This document shows, piece by piece, positions 17,262 to 25,203 of a DNA stretch of 64,000 bases. Source of the DNA: Streptomyces radiopugnans. GTDB lineage: Bacteria > Actinomycetota > Actinomycetes > Streptomycetales > Streptomycetaceae. The notes beneath the pieces are model-generated. The model did not search any database, was not told the origin of the DNA, and saw only the letters and a list, made by a program, of their open reading frames with translations. Location: NCBI RefSeq assembly GCF_900110735.1, contig NZ_FOET01000002.1, forward strand, positions 62,001 to 126,000, given 5' to 3'. Position 1 is the stretch's first letter, and each line of letters starts with the position of its first letter. Made by a program: the position numbers and the translations under genes.

Positions 17262-18803
17262 TCACTCGATGTCGCGCCGCTCCAGCGGGTGGGTCGCCGG
17301 GCCCTGGATCACCGAGCCGTCGGGGGCGAAGCGCGAGCCGTGGCAGGGGCACTCCCAGGCCAGTTCCGCGTCGTTGAAGTGGACCAGGCAGCCCAGGTGC
17401 GTGCAGCGGGCCGAGACGGCGTGCAGCCGCCCGTCGGCGTCGCGGTGGACGGCGCAGCGGCTCCCGCCGATCCGTACGACCGCGCCGCCGCCCGGGGCGA
17501 TCTCGTCGACGGAGTCGGCGTGCGAGGGGCGCAGCCGGTCGCCGACGAAGTGCTTGGCGACGGTGGCCTGCAGGCCCAGCAGCGAGGGCGCCTCGCGGAA
17601 GCCGGGCAGCCGCCGGGGGTCGTACAGCTTCGCCCAGGCCGGCAGGTCCTCGCCGGTGACGTACCGGGCGAGCAGCCGGCCCGCCAGCACCCCGCTCGCC
17701 ATCCCCCAGCCGCCGAAGCCGGTGGCGACGTAGGTGTGGCGCGCGCCGGGGTGGAAGGGCCCGATGTACGGCACCCGGTCGGTGGAGCTGTTGTCCTGGG
17801 TGGCCCAGCGGTGGACGACCCGGGCGTCGGGGAAGCGCTCGCGCGTCCAGGCCTCCAGCCTCTCGAAGCGCTCGGTGACGTCGGCCGTCCCCGGCAGGAA
17901 CTTCTCGCCGGTGACGATGAGCAGCCGCTGTCCCTCCCCGTAGGGCGCGGTGCGCACCGAGCGGGTGTCGTTCTCGGGGGTGAGGTACATCCCGGCCGGG
18001 TCCTGTGCGGCGGGGATCGAGGCGGCGACGACCAGTTCGCGGTGCGGCTCCAGCCGGGAGAACAGCAGCGCCCGGTCGAAGACGGGGTAGTGGGTGGCGA
18101 CGACGACGGCGTTCGCGGTGACCGTGGCGCCGTTCTCGGCGGTCACCCTGCACGGCTCGCCCTCCTCCAGGCCCACCACGCGGGTGCGCTCGGCGATCCG
18201 CCCGCCGCGCCGCACCAGGTCCCCGGCGAGCGCCATCAGGTACTTGCGCGGGTGGAACTGCGCCTGGTCGGCCACGCGCACCGCGCCCCGGACGGGGAAC
18301 GGGAGCCCTGTCTCGGTGACGTAGGCGGCGGGCAGGCCGGCCTCGGCTGCGGCCTCGGCCTCGGCCCGCAGCTTCTCGGCCGTCTCCTCGGACTCGGCCC
18401 AGGTGTAGGCGGGCACGCGCTCCAGCTCGCAGTCCACGCCCAGCTCGGCGGCGGTCGCGGCCAGGTGCCCGATCGCGTCCTGCTGGGAGAGCGCGTACAT
18501 CCGGGCGCCGTCGGCACCGTGTTTGCCGCGCAGCTCGTCGTAGATCATGCCGTGCAGGGAGCTGACCTTGGCGGTGGTGTGGCCCGTGACCCCGGCGGCG
18601 ATCCGGTCGGCCTCCACCACGGTGACCCGGCGGCCGGCGCGGGTGAGCTCCCAGGCGGTGCACAGGCCCGCGATGCCCCCGCCGACCACCACGACATCGG
18701 TGTCGGTCTCGCTGCCGGGCTCCAGAGGCGGGTGGGTGACCTCGGGGGTGACGGGGGCGGTCGCCAGCCAGTACGACTCGTTGTCGGCGGGGGATGCGCT
18801 CAT
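17262..18803 (-). CDS. FAD-dependent oxidoreductase with C-terminal Rieske domain
   Basis: This 513-residue protein has a DAO-type FAD fold starting VVVVGGGIAGLCTAWE at about residues 37-52. It ends in a Rieske 2Fe-2S domain with ligands Cys467/His469 (CTHLGC) and Cys485/His488 (CPCHG). This is the DadA-Rieske architecture; it probably passes electrons from an amine or amino-acid substrate through flavin and cluster, but the substrate is unknown. No signal peptide is seen. Its ATG overlaps the stop of the DUF5709-like gene by 4 bp, so it is translated from that stress-promoted message. Confidence 0.87.
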   Translation of the reverse strand: MSASPADNESYWLATAPVTPEVTHPPLEPGSETDTDVVVVGGGIAGLCTAWELTRAGRRVTVVEADRIAAGVTGHTTAKVSSLHGMIYDELRGKHGADGARMYALSQQDAIGHLAATAAELGVDCELERVPAYTWAESEETAEKLRAEAEAAAEAGLPAAYVTETGLPFPVRGAVRVADQAQFHPRKYLMALAGDLVRRGGRIAERTRVVGLEEGEPCRVTAENGATVTANAVVVATHYPVFDRALLFSRLEPHRELVVAASIPAAQDPAGMYLTPENDTRSVRTAPYGEGQRLLIVTGEKFLPGTADVTERFERLEAWTRERFPDARVVHRWATQDNSSTDRVPYIGPFHPGARHTYVATGFGGWGMASGVLAGRLLARYVTGEDLPAWAKLYDPRRLPGFREAPSLLGLQATVAKHFVGDRLRPSHADSVDEIAPGGGAVVRIGGSRCAVHRDADGRLHAVSARCTHLGCLVHFNDAELAWECPCHGSRFAPDGSVIQGPATHPLERRDIE

Positions 18804-19462
18804 GACCTGCGGTTCCCTCCACGCTCGGGGCGTACGCCGGTCCCCTCGCCCTCGCCGGAGGGGCCGACCTCGCCCACGCCCTCGGGCGGGCCGAACTGGT
18901 CGGCGTCGTCCTCGCCCCTGAGCTGGCCGATGTCACGGTCCTCCTCGACGGTGTGGACGGCCGACTCCTCCGGGGCCAGGCCCTCGGCCGCGGACTCGTG
19001 GGAGAACACGTCCTGGTTGGCGGGCCGGTCGCCCAGCGGGTCGTCGCTGAGCTGGCCGGTCTCGTCCTCCGGGGGGCCGGAGGCCCTGGAGGTCTCCCCC
19101 ACGTCGGGTTCCTCCTCGGCCAGCCGGTCGCCCAGGGGCTTGCCCTCCAGCTGCTCGGAGTAGGTGGTGCCCCACTCCTCGGCGGCCACCGGGCGCTCGC
19201 CGGGGACGGGCATCTGCTGCGGGTCGTTCATCCACTCCTGCTCGGGCATGCCGTTCTGCAGGTCGGGGATTCCCTCGTCCTCGGGGCGGCCGCCCGGGTC
19301 GTAGGGGGCGTCCAGTGCCGAGTCGCCGGGGCTGGGACCGGTGGCGGGCTCCCCCTCGGGCGGCAGGCCGGGGGTCTCGTCGTCGTTGACGGTGGCGTCC
19401 TCCTCCGCCAGCTCGGGCCTGCTCTCGTCGCCCGCGGCGGTGGGCTCGTTCTCGTCAGCCAT
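18800..19462 (-). CDS. Acidic DUF5709-like protein
   Basis: This 220-residue protein is strongly acidic and Gly/Pro-rich. The segment PGERPVAAEEWGTTYSEQLE then GDRLAEEEPD fits DUF5709, a conserved actinobacterial family of unknown function. There are no membrane segments or cysteines, and most of it is probably disordered. An exact GTTT-N15-GGGTAC site on the minus strand at 19544-19568 should give a leader of about 75 bases. The next gene encodes the Rieske flavoenzyme and is translationally coupled. Confidence 0.75.
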   Translation of the reverse strand: MADENEPTAAGDESRPELAEEDATVNDDETPGLPPEGEPATGPSPGDSALDAPYDPGGRPEDEGIPDLQNGMPEQEWMNDPQQMPVPGERPVAAEEWGTTYSEQLEGKPLGDRLAEEEPDVGETSRASGPPEDETGQLSDDPLGDRPANQDVFSHESAAEGLAPEESAVHTVEEDRDIGQLRGEDDADQFGPPEGVGEVGPSGEGEGTGVRPERGGNRRS

Positions 19463-19543
19463 GGTCGGTCTCCCTCCGGGTCCCGGTGTCGGTCAGGGGC
19501 GCGCACGCTTCGGTGATCCGGTCGGCTCTCATCGACCCGCCCG

Positions 19544-19568
19544 GTACCCGCCGGTACCGGGCGGAAAC
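19544..19568 (-). promoter_or_regulatory. SigB-type promoter (DUF5709-Rieske operon)
   Basis: On the minus strand GTTT, 15 bases, then GGGTAC. This is the consensus of Streptomyces SigB-family general stress promoters. A 12-bp inverted repeat (19537-19564) overlaps it. Confidence 0.8.
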
Positions 19569-19601
19569 GCGCGGTGTGCCCCGTCCGAGCCCGATCACGC
19601 G

Positions 19602-19626
19602 GTTTCGGGGGTGGACGCAGGGGTAC
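19602..19626 (+). promoter_or_regulatory. SigB-type promoter (ferritin-like gene)
   Basis: GTTT-N15-GGGTAC on the plus strand, divergent from the site 34 bases to the left. It gives an expected transcript start near 19633, about 97 bases before the GTG. Confidence 0.82.
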
Positions 19627-19729
19627 CCCGGCGCATCGCGTCCGGTGCCGGGGGAAACAGGCCGCGCGGCAGCCGTGGTGCGGTCGCGCCCCGGACGCGT
19701 CAGCGCAGTGGACGAGCAGGAGGAACCAG

Positions 19730-20938
19730 GTGACCTTCAACCCCTTGGAGCAGCGCGGCATCCCGCTGGACCGGCAGCTCCGCAACTGGCGTGAACTCGA
19801 CGTCGAGCCGATCGACCCGAACCACGCCGACCCCTACACCCGCTGCCGCATCATCACGATGAACGGCATCGAGGTGGAGGCGATCATGTTCAGCCACCAC
19901 TTCGCCCGGGTGTGCCCGGACATGGACGTCAAGCGGCAGCTCGCCGAGGTGCGGTACATCGAGCAGCAGCAGCAGAAGACGGTCAACTGGCTGCTGCCGG
20001 GCCTGTCCTCGGTGCTGGAGACGACGATCGCCTACGAGCAGGTGGCCGTCGACCTCACCGCCTGGGTCGCCCGGATGGAGCCGGACCCGTACCTCAAGCA
20101 GGCGTACCAGTTCGGCGTCCTGGAGGACTTCGACCACCTTTACCGGTACTCGAACCTCTACGAGATGATCGAGCACCGCAAGGCCGAGAAGATCGTCGAC
20201 CAGGTCACCGAGGTCATCCCGGGCCGGCCGACCAAGTACCACCACCGGCACCCGGCGGACAACGTGCGCGACCCGTACGACAAGGACCGCGCGAACCCGC
20301 TCTCCAAGCTGCACGCGCTGACGATCATGTCGGCCGAGCAGCAGACCATGAACTTCTACATGAACGTGGGCCCCCAGTACATGGAGCCCATCGCCCGCCA
20401 GCTCTACCAGGAGATCGGGCTCATCGAGGAGGAGCACGTCACGCACTACGAGTCGCTGGTGGACCCCGGCGAGACGTGGTGGGAGCGGCTGGTCAACCAC
20501 GAGTACAACGAGTGCTACCTGTACCACTCGTTCATGCAGCAGGAGAGCGACCCGAAGGTCAAGGCGATCTGGGAGCTGCACCTGAACATGGAGCTGGAGC
20601 ACCTGCACATCGCCTGCGACCTGATGCGGCGGCACGACGGCCGCGAGCCGGAGGAGGTCCTGGCGCCGGAGCTGCCGAACGTCCTGACCTTCGAGCCCAA
20701 CAAGGGCTACATCCGCGAGCTGCTGGCCACCCAGCTGGACCTGACGACGCTGGGCGCGGGGTACGTGCGCGAGGCGCACGAGCGCTTCGAGCGGATGCAG
20801 GAGCAGATCCACGGCGGCGAGGAGCCGCCGAGCGAGCGGGTGATCGACCGGCACCGGGAGATGTTCGGGGGCGAGTACCGGCTGAGCACCGAGGGTGAGC
20901 ACCCGGACGCCTCGCTGCGCGAGCGCCAGCGGGCCTGA
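19730..20938 (+). CDS. Ferritin-like diiron-type protein
   Basis: From GTG 19730, with AGGAGGAA upstream, the protein has 402 residues. It is helix-rich with repeated Glu and Glu-x2-His elements: ETTIAYEQVAVDL, EIGLIEEEHVTHYES, HEYNECYLYHSF and LHLNMELEHLHIACD. These fit a ferritin-like four-helix bundle binding two metals. It is much longer than ferritin or bacterioferritin, so it is a distinct family and may be an oxygen- or peroxide-reactive enzyme. There are no membrane segments. It has its own stress-type promoter and a perfect palindromic terminator. The metal ligand assignment is inferred. Confidence 0.75.
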   Translation: MTFNPLEQRGIPLDRQLRNWRELDVEPIDPNHADPYTRCRIITMNGIEVEAIMFSHHFARVCPDMDVKRQLAEVRYIEQQQQKTVNWLLPGLSSVLETTIAYEQVAVDLTAWVARMEPDPYLKQAYQFGVLEDFDHLYRYSNLYEMIEHRKAEKIVDQVTEVIPGRPTKYHHRHPADNVRDPYDKDRANPLSKLHALTIMSAEQQTMNFYMNVGPQYMEPIARQLYQEIGLIEEEHVTHYESLVDPGETWWERLVNHEYNECYLYHSFMQQESDPKVKAIWELHLNMELEHLHIACDLMRRHDGREPEEVLAPELPNVLTFEPNKGYIRELLATQLDLTTLGAGYVREAHERFERMQEQIHGGEEPPSERVIDRHREMFGGEYRLSTEGEHPDASLRERQRA

Positions 20939-20955
20939 TCCCCCCCTTCCGCGCG

Positions 20956-21007
20956 ATGCGGCCGGGCCGTCCCCTCCCCGCGCGGGGAGGGGACGGCCCG
21001 GCCGCAT
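20956..21007. terminator. 52-bp perfect palindrome after ferritin-like gene
   Basis: Two 26-base arms pair with no spacer between the convergent ferritin-like and hemerythrin genes. It is the second spacer-free perfect palindrome used at a convergent junction in this window. Confidence 0.8.
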
Positions 21008-21062
21008 GTGCGGGAGGCCCCGGCGGCCCGTTCGGCGGCCGCCCGTGGCCTCGGTGCCGGCC

Positions 21063-21656
21063 TCAGTGCCGGCCCATGGCCTTGCGCACGGCGTCGCGGG
21101 CCCGGTCGGCCACGGCGGCCAGCGGGCCGACGGCCAGGTTCTCGGCGGCGGTCTCCGCGCCGGGGTGCGGGCGGGTGGGCGCGGTCGCCTCCGCCGCCTT
21201 CAGTGCCTTGGCCATGGTGCGCAGCCGCTCGGGTTCGGTCTCGCGCGCGATGTGGATGAACTCGTAGCGCTCCTCGGCGCGGGCGTGCGCCTCCACGTCG
21301 TGCCGCAGCGCCTCCAGGCGGGGCATGAACTCGGGGCTGTCCGGGTCCATGTCCTCCAGGTCCTTCAGGACCTCCTTGGCCTTCTTCTCCTCCTCCAGGC
21401 GCTCCTCCACCACGCTCTCGCCGCCGTCGATGTTGCGCCGGGCGTAGGGGTGGACCACCTCCTCCTCGGCAGTCTCGTGCACCGCGAGAAGCCTCACCAG
21501 GCGGTGGAAGGCGTCCCGCCGGGCGTCGCCCTCGGTCGCCTCCACCTCGTCGAAGAGGTTGCGGATCTCGCCGTGCTGCCGCATGAGCAGCGCCACCGCA
21601 CTCTCGCCGTTCCCGCCGTGTCCGCTGATGTCCGTCGTCTCCTGCCGTCCCGCCAT
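21063..21656 (-). CDS. Hemerythrin HHE-domain protein
   Basis: From ATG 21656 this is a 197-residue helical protein. The first His is in LLMRQHGEIRNLFDEVE; then HETAEEEVVHPYARR, and HARAEERYEFIHIA in the last helix. The ordered His/Glu set fits a diiron hemerythrin domain, which binds oxygen or senses or handles NO or iron. The last 50 residues (from about AETAAENLAV) are an extra tail. A minus-strand stress promoter (21774-21798) reads into it. It is paralogous to the gene at 35901, with the same order HETAEEEVVHPYAR and HARAEERYEF. Confidence 0.88.
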   Translation of the reverse strand: MAGRQETTDISGHGGNGESAVALLMRQHGEIRNLFDEVEATEGDARRDAFHRLVRLLAVHETAEEEVVHPYARRNIDGGESVVEERLEEEKKAKEVLKDLEDMDPDSPEFMPRLEALRHDVEAHARAEERYEFIHIARETEPERLRTMAKALKAAEATAPTRPHPGAETAAENLAVGPLAAVADRARDAVRKAMGRH

Positions 21657-21773
21657 GTGGGGGGTTTCCTTCCGTGAGCTGTCGTCGGCCGATCGCCCCG
21701 GGGTCCGTGCCGGATCCCGTCGCGCCACCGGGCCCTGTCGTCGGCCCGGTGGCGCTCGGTGCGAACGGTCGCG

Positions 21774-21798
21774 GTACCCGTGCCCCCCTCCGGAAAAC
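21774..21798 (-). promoter_or_regulatory. SigB-type promoter (hemerythrin gene)
   Basis: Minus-strand GTTT-N15-GGGTAC. The expected start of transcription is about 110 bases before the hemerythrin ATG. Confidence 0.8.
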
Positions 21799-21806
21799 CC
21801 CTGCTC

Positions 21807-21831
21807 GTTTCGCCGGGCCTGCCGGGGGTAC
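21807..21831 (+). promoter_or_regulatory. SigB-type promoter (YbdK-diiron operon)
   Basis: Plus-strand GTTT-N15-GGGTAC, only 8 bases from the divergent site on its left. It predicts transcription from about 21838, which favours the ATG at 21875 over the GTG at 21842. Confidence 0.8.
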
Positions 21832-21874
21832 CCACACTGCCGTGACCAGGGATGGAACCGCCGGGGGACTGACC

Positions 21875-22978
21875 ATGGGGGTCGAGGAGGAGTTCCTCCT
21901 GGCCGACCCGACCACCGCCCGCACCGTGCCCGGTGCCCAGGCGGTGCTGCGCCGCGCCCATCACGAGGCGTCCGCCGCCGACGGCTCCGGCTACAAGGCG
22001 GAGTTCCTCTCCAGCCAGGTGGAGTCCGCCACCGGGGTGTGCACCTCCCTGGAGGAGGTCCGCAGGGAGCTCGCGGAGGACCGCGCCCGGCTGGTGGACG
22101 CCGCTCGGGAGGAGGGTCTGCTGCTGCTGTCCTCCGGGGCGGCCGTGCTGAGCGACGGGCGGCCCCCGGTGGCCGAGGGCGAGCGCTTCCGCCGCATCTC
22201 GGAACTCTTCGCCGACATCGTGGACGACTACCAGGTGTGCGGCTGCCACGTCCATGTGGGCGTGCCGGACCGGGAGACCGCGGTGGCCGTGGTCAACCGG
22301 GTACGCCGCTGGCTGCCGACGCTGCTGGCGCTGTCGGTGAACTCCCCCTTCTGCGAGGGACGCGACCGCGGCTACGCCAGCTGGCGCATGATGGAGCAGC
22401 TGCGCTTCCCCGCCGCCGGAATGCCTCCCCGCTTCCCCGACGCCGCCTCCCACGACGCGGAGGTGGAGCGGCTGGTTTCCTACGGCGCGCTGATCGACGA
22501 CCGGATGAGCTTCTGGCTGATGCGCCCCTCGCCGTGGCTGCCCACGGTGGAGTTCCGGGTCGCGGACGCGGCGGCCACCGTCGACGACGCGGTGCTCCAG
22601 GCCGCGCTGGGCCGTGCCCTGGTGCGCCGGGCCCTGGCGGAGCTGGAGGCCGGGGCGCCGGAACCGGAACTGGACGAGCGGGCGGCCAGGGCCGCAGTGT
22701 GGGCCGCGGCGCGGTACGGGCTGCGGGGTGAGGGCATCGACCCGGTCACCCGCGCCCGCGTGCCGGCCGGCGAACTGCTGGAGGCGCTGCTGCGGCACGT
22801 CGCGCCCGCCCTGGAGGAGACCGGCGACACCGAGGCCGTGCGGCGGCTGCTGGACGCGGTGCGCGAGAACGGCACCGGGGCCGACCGGCAGCGGCGCGCC
22901 TGGGCGCGGGGCGGCCCCCGGGCGGTGGTGGAACTGCTGGCCGCCCAGACCGACGCGAGGGAGCACAAGCGAGCATGA
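21875..22978 (+). CDS. YbdK-type glutamate-cysteine ligase / carboxylate-amine ligase
   Basis: From ATG 21875 the protein has 367 residues and starts with the family signature GVEEEFLLADP. It continues with EFLSSQVES, a CHVHVGVPD active-site strand, NSPFCEGRDRGYASWR, and PTVEFRVADA near residue 220. YbdK-type enzymes join a gamma-carboxylate to an amine using ATP; weak gamma-glutamylcysteine synthesis is known for the family, but the true substrate is often unknown. An alternative GTG at 21842 would add 11 residues, but the predicted transcript start leaves it almost no leader. GGGGGACTGACC precedes the chosen ATG. It is coupled by ATGA to the diiron candidate. Confidence 0.85.
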   Translation: MGVEEEFLLADPTTARTVPGAQAVLRRAHHEASAADGSGYKAEFLSSQVESATGVCTSLEEVRRELAEDRARLVDAAREEGLLLLSSGAAVLSDGRPPVAEGERFRRISELFADIVDDYQVCGCHVHVGVPDRETAVAVVNRVRRWLPTLLALSVNSPFCEGRDRGYASWRMMEQLRFPAAGMPPRFPDAASHDAEVERLVSYGALIDDRMSFWLMRPSPWLPTVEFRVADAAATVDDAVLQAALGRALVRRALAELEAGAPEPELDERAARAAVWAAARYGLRGEGIDPVTRARVPAGELLEALLRHVAPALEETGDTEAVRRLLDAVRENGTGADRQRRAWARGGPRAVVELLAAQTDAREHKRA

Positions 22979-24057
22979 CGACCACCACCGGTACGGCCGC
23001 GGAGCAGGCCGTCAGCGCTTCCGGCACCGCGGCCGGCATCCCCCCGGGCGCCGTGACAGCCCGGCTCCCCTCGCCGCGGGGCGAGTTGAGCGCCGCGGTG
23101 CTGGAAGCCCTGGCCGCCCCGCCGCCCGCACGGCTGCCGTCGTCCCTCGGGGCGGCGGTGGAGGAGGCCGATCCGTACGGCGAGGACCTGCAACTGGCCC
23201 TGTACGTCTGCTACGAGCTGCACTACCGGGGCTTCGCGGGCGTGTCGGCCGAGTGGGAGTGGGACCCGGACCTGCTGCGGCTGCGCGCCGGTCTGGAGCG
23301 GGTCTTCCTGGCCGCCCTGCGCCGCGACACCCTCACCGGCACGGCCTCGGACTCGGACGTGTCCGCCGCGCTGGAGCCGCTGCTGGTGGAGCCGGCCGAG
23401 GGCGGCGGGGTGTCGGACTTCCTGCTGCGCGAGGGCGAGTGGTGGCAGATGCGCGAGTACATCGCCCACCGCTCGGTCTACCACCTCAAGGAGGCCGACC
23501 CGCACGCCTGGGTCATCCCCCGCCTCGACGGCCAGGCCAAGGCGTCGCTGGTGGCGGTGGAGTACGACGAGTTCGGCGGGGGCCGCGGAGAGCGGGTGCA
23601 CGCGCGGCTGTTCGCGGACCTGATGGCGGGCGCGGGCCTGGACCCGTCCTATCTGCGCTACCTCGACGACGTGCCCGCCCCGATCGTCGCCGGGGTGAAC
23701 CTGATGTCGCTGTGCGGGCTGCACCGGGCCCTGCGCGGTGCGCTGGTGGGCCACTTCGCGGCGGCCGAGATCAGCACCGCGCCCAGCGCCCGGAAGATGG
23801 CCAGGGCGCTGGAGCGGATGGGCGCCGCTCCCGAGTGCGTGCTGTTCTTCACCGAGCACATCGAGGCGGACGCCGTGCACGAGCAGGTGATGCGCCGGGA
23901 CGTCATCGGCGATCTGCTGGCGCGCGAGCCGGAGTTGGCCGCCGACGTCGTGTTCGGCATCCGCGCCACCGAACTGCTGGAGGAGCGTCTGGCGGACCAT
24001 CTGCTGGACGCCTGGCACCGCGGCGCCACCTCGCTGCGGCGTCCGCTGGACGCCTGA
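22975..24057 (+). CDS. Iron-containing redox enzyme family (heme-oxygenase-like diiron candidate)
   Basis: This 360-residue helical protein has ordered elements ELHYRGF, WEWDPDLL, AVEYDEFGGG and FFTEHIEADAVHEQVM. These fit the iron-containing redox enzyme family, with Glu/His/Asp ligands in a heme-oxygenase-like fold (HDO superfamily). HDO enzymes use two irons and oxygen to oxidise amino-acid or fatty-acid derived substrates. It overlaps the YbdK-type ligase by 4 bp, so the two probably form one pathway: ligation then oxidation. Both are under the 21807 promoter. The exact ligands need alignment. Function beyond family is unknown. Confidence 0.75.
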   Translation: MTTTTGTAAEQAVSASGTAAGIPPGAVTARLPSPRGELSAAVLEALAAPPPARLPSSLGAAVEEADPYGEDLQLALYVCYELHYRGFAGVSAEWEWDPDLLRLRAGLERVFLAALRRDTLTGTASDSDVSAALEPLLVEPAEGGGVSDFLLREGEWWQMREYIAHRSVYHLKEADPHAWVIPRLDGQAKASLVAVEYDEFGGGRGERVHARLFADLMAGAGLDPSYLRYLDDVPAPIVAGVNLMSLCGLHRALRGALVGHFAAAEISTAPSARKMARALERMGAAPECVLFFTEHIEADAVHEQVMRRDVIGDLLAREPELAADVVFGIRATELLEERLADHLLDAWHRGATSLRRPLDA

Positions 24058-24107
24058 GCCGGCTCCATACCGGGGCCGGGACGGACCGGGGCGGTGGCGG
24101 CCGGCGG

Positions 24108-24434
24108 TCAGCCCCGGTCCGCGCCCCGGCCCTTTTCCATGTCCGTATCCGGCTCCGAGTCCGTATCCGAGTCCGTATCCGGCTCCGTGTCCGAGCCCGT
24201 GTCCGCCGCCGTGGGCCTCGGGCGGCGCTCCTTGCGGCGGTGGCTGGTGTCGCACCACGGGTAGCGGTGGCTGCGGCGGCAGGCGCACAGGGCGACCGTG
24301 AAGCGGTCCGACCGGGCGACGCGGCCGTCGGGGAGGACGACCTCCACCGGTCCCTCCACCAGCACCGGGCCCTCGGGGTCGATCACCACGCGCCGGGCAC
24401 GGCCCTCCCCCGCGGGTTCAGGGACGGTCGGCAC
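24108..24434 (-). CDS. CDGSH-type 2Fe-2S protein
   Basis: This 108-residue protein carries the CDGSH motif Cys50-Ala-Cys52-x2-Ser-x3-Pro-x-Cys61-Asp-x2-His65, which binds a redox-active 2Fe-2S cluster by three cysteines and one histidine. The residues after 76 are a low-complexity Asp/Ser/Thr/Pro tail encoded by DNA repeats. The start is GTG 24434, 17 bases inside the end of the methyltransferase gene, implying coupling. It is probably cytoplasmic. The partner redox proteins are unknown. Confidence 0.85.
   Translation of the reverse strand: MPTVPEPAGEGRARRVVIDPEGPVLVEGPVEVVLPDGRVARSDRFTVALCACRRSHRYPWCDTSHRRKERRPRPTAADTGSDTEPDTDSDTDSEPDTDMEKGRGADRG
24141..24205. repeat. Tandem GTCCGTATCCGA-type repeats in the CDGSH gene
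   Basis: Units of 12 and 18 bases built on GTCCGTATCC and GGCTCCGA repeat at least four times. They encode an Asp/Ser/Thr/Glu/Pro-rich C-terminal tail. The unit lengths are multiples of 3, so copy-number change would keep the frame. Confidence 0.75.
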
Positions 24435-25083
24435 GGACCACCACCAGTTCCTCGGTCCGCTGCCCCGGCGCGATCAGGCCCCGCTCCTCCAGCCAGGCGG
24501 CGCGTTCGCGCAGCACCGGGCCGAACGGAATGGTGGTGCGGGCCACCACCGAGGACTTCAGTCCCCGCTCGCGCAGCAGGCCCAGCGTCACCTGGGTGCC
24601 GCACAGCGCGGAGTGGACCATCAGCATCGTGGCGCCCCGCGCCAGCAGCGAGGGCGCGTACGCGCACAGCCGGTCCAGCACCGCGCGGCCGTCCGGCCCG
24701 CCGTCCCAGCACATCGCCGCGCCCCTGCGGGGCAGTTCACGCCGCGGGGAGGGCACGTACGGCGGGTTGGTGAGGACCACGTCGAAGGGGCGCCCGTGCT
24801 CCGCCTCGGCCAGGGCGTCGGTGAGATCACCGCGCCGCACCGTCAGCGGCAGCCGGTGCAGCCAGGCGTTGCAGCGGGCGGCGAGCACGGCCCGGGGCGA
24901 GGCGTCCAGCGCCACAGCCTCGGCCGCGCCCATGCGCAGGGCGGTCATGGCGAGCACTCCGGTGCCCGTGCAGAGGTCCAGGACGCGGGCGCCGGGGGCG
25001 AGCGCGGCGTCGTGCAGCGCCTGCCTCAGCAGCCAGGTGTCGTCCTGCGGCGCGTACACCCCGGGGGGCCTGAGCAGCAGCAT
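24418..25083 (-). CDS. HemK2/PrmC-like class I SAM methyltransferase
   Basis: From ATG 25083 this protein has 221 residues. Motif I is DLCTGTG at 36-42, followed by the acidic residue Asp60 for SAM, and NPPYVPSP at 106-113. The NPPY motif is typical of N5-glutamine or N6-adenine methyltransferases. It is shorter than PrmC and lacks its N-terminal helical domain, so it resembles the eukaryotic/archaeal HemK2 type. The target is unknown. The 17-bp overlap with the CDGSH gene indicates a two-gene unit. Confidence 0.82.
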   Translation of the reverse strand: MLLLRPPGVYAPQDDTWLLRQALHDAALAPGARVLDLCTGTGVLAMTALRMGAAEAVALDASPRAVLAARCNAWLHRLPLTVRRGDLTDALAEAEHGRPFDVVLTNPPYVPSPRRELPRRGAAMCWDGGPDGRAVLDRLCAYAPSLLARGATMLMVHSALCGTQVTLGLLRERGLKSSVVARTTIPFGPVLRERAAWLEERGLIAPGQRTEELVVVRADRP

Positions 25084-25144
25084 GAACACCGGATACCTCG
25101 TTTGCCGCTCCCCTAACGTGCCCGTCCCGGGCCCGTGGGCCGGT

Positions 25145-25169
25145 GACTGGCCCGCGCGCACCGGGGTAC
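25145..25169 (+). promoter_or_regulatory. Possible SigB-type promoter (alcohol dehydrogenase)
   Basis: GACT-N15-GGGTAC: exact -10 and correct spacing, minimal -35. It lies 34 bases before the ATG at 25204. Confidence 0.5.
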
Positions 25170-25203
25170 CCGGCCGGTCCCCTGTGGAAAGAGGTGGAGA
25201 GCG

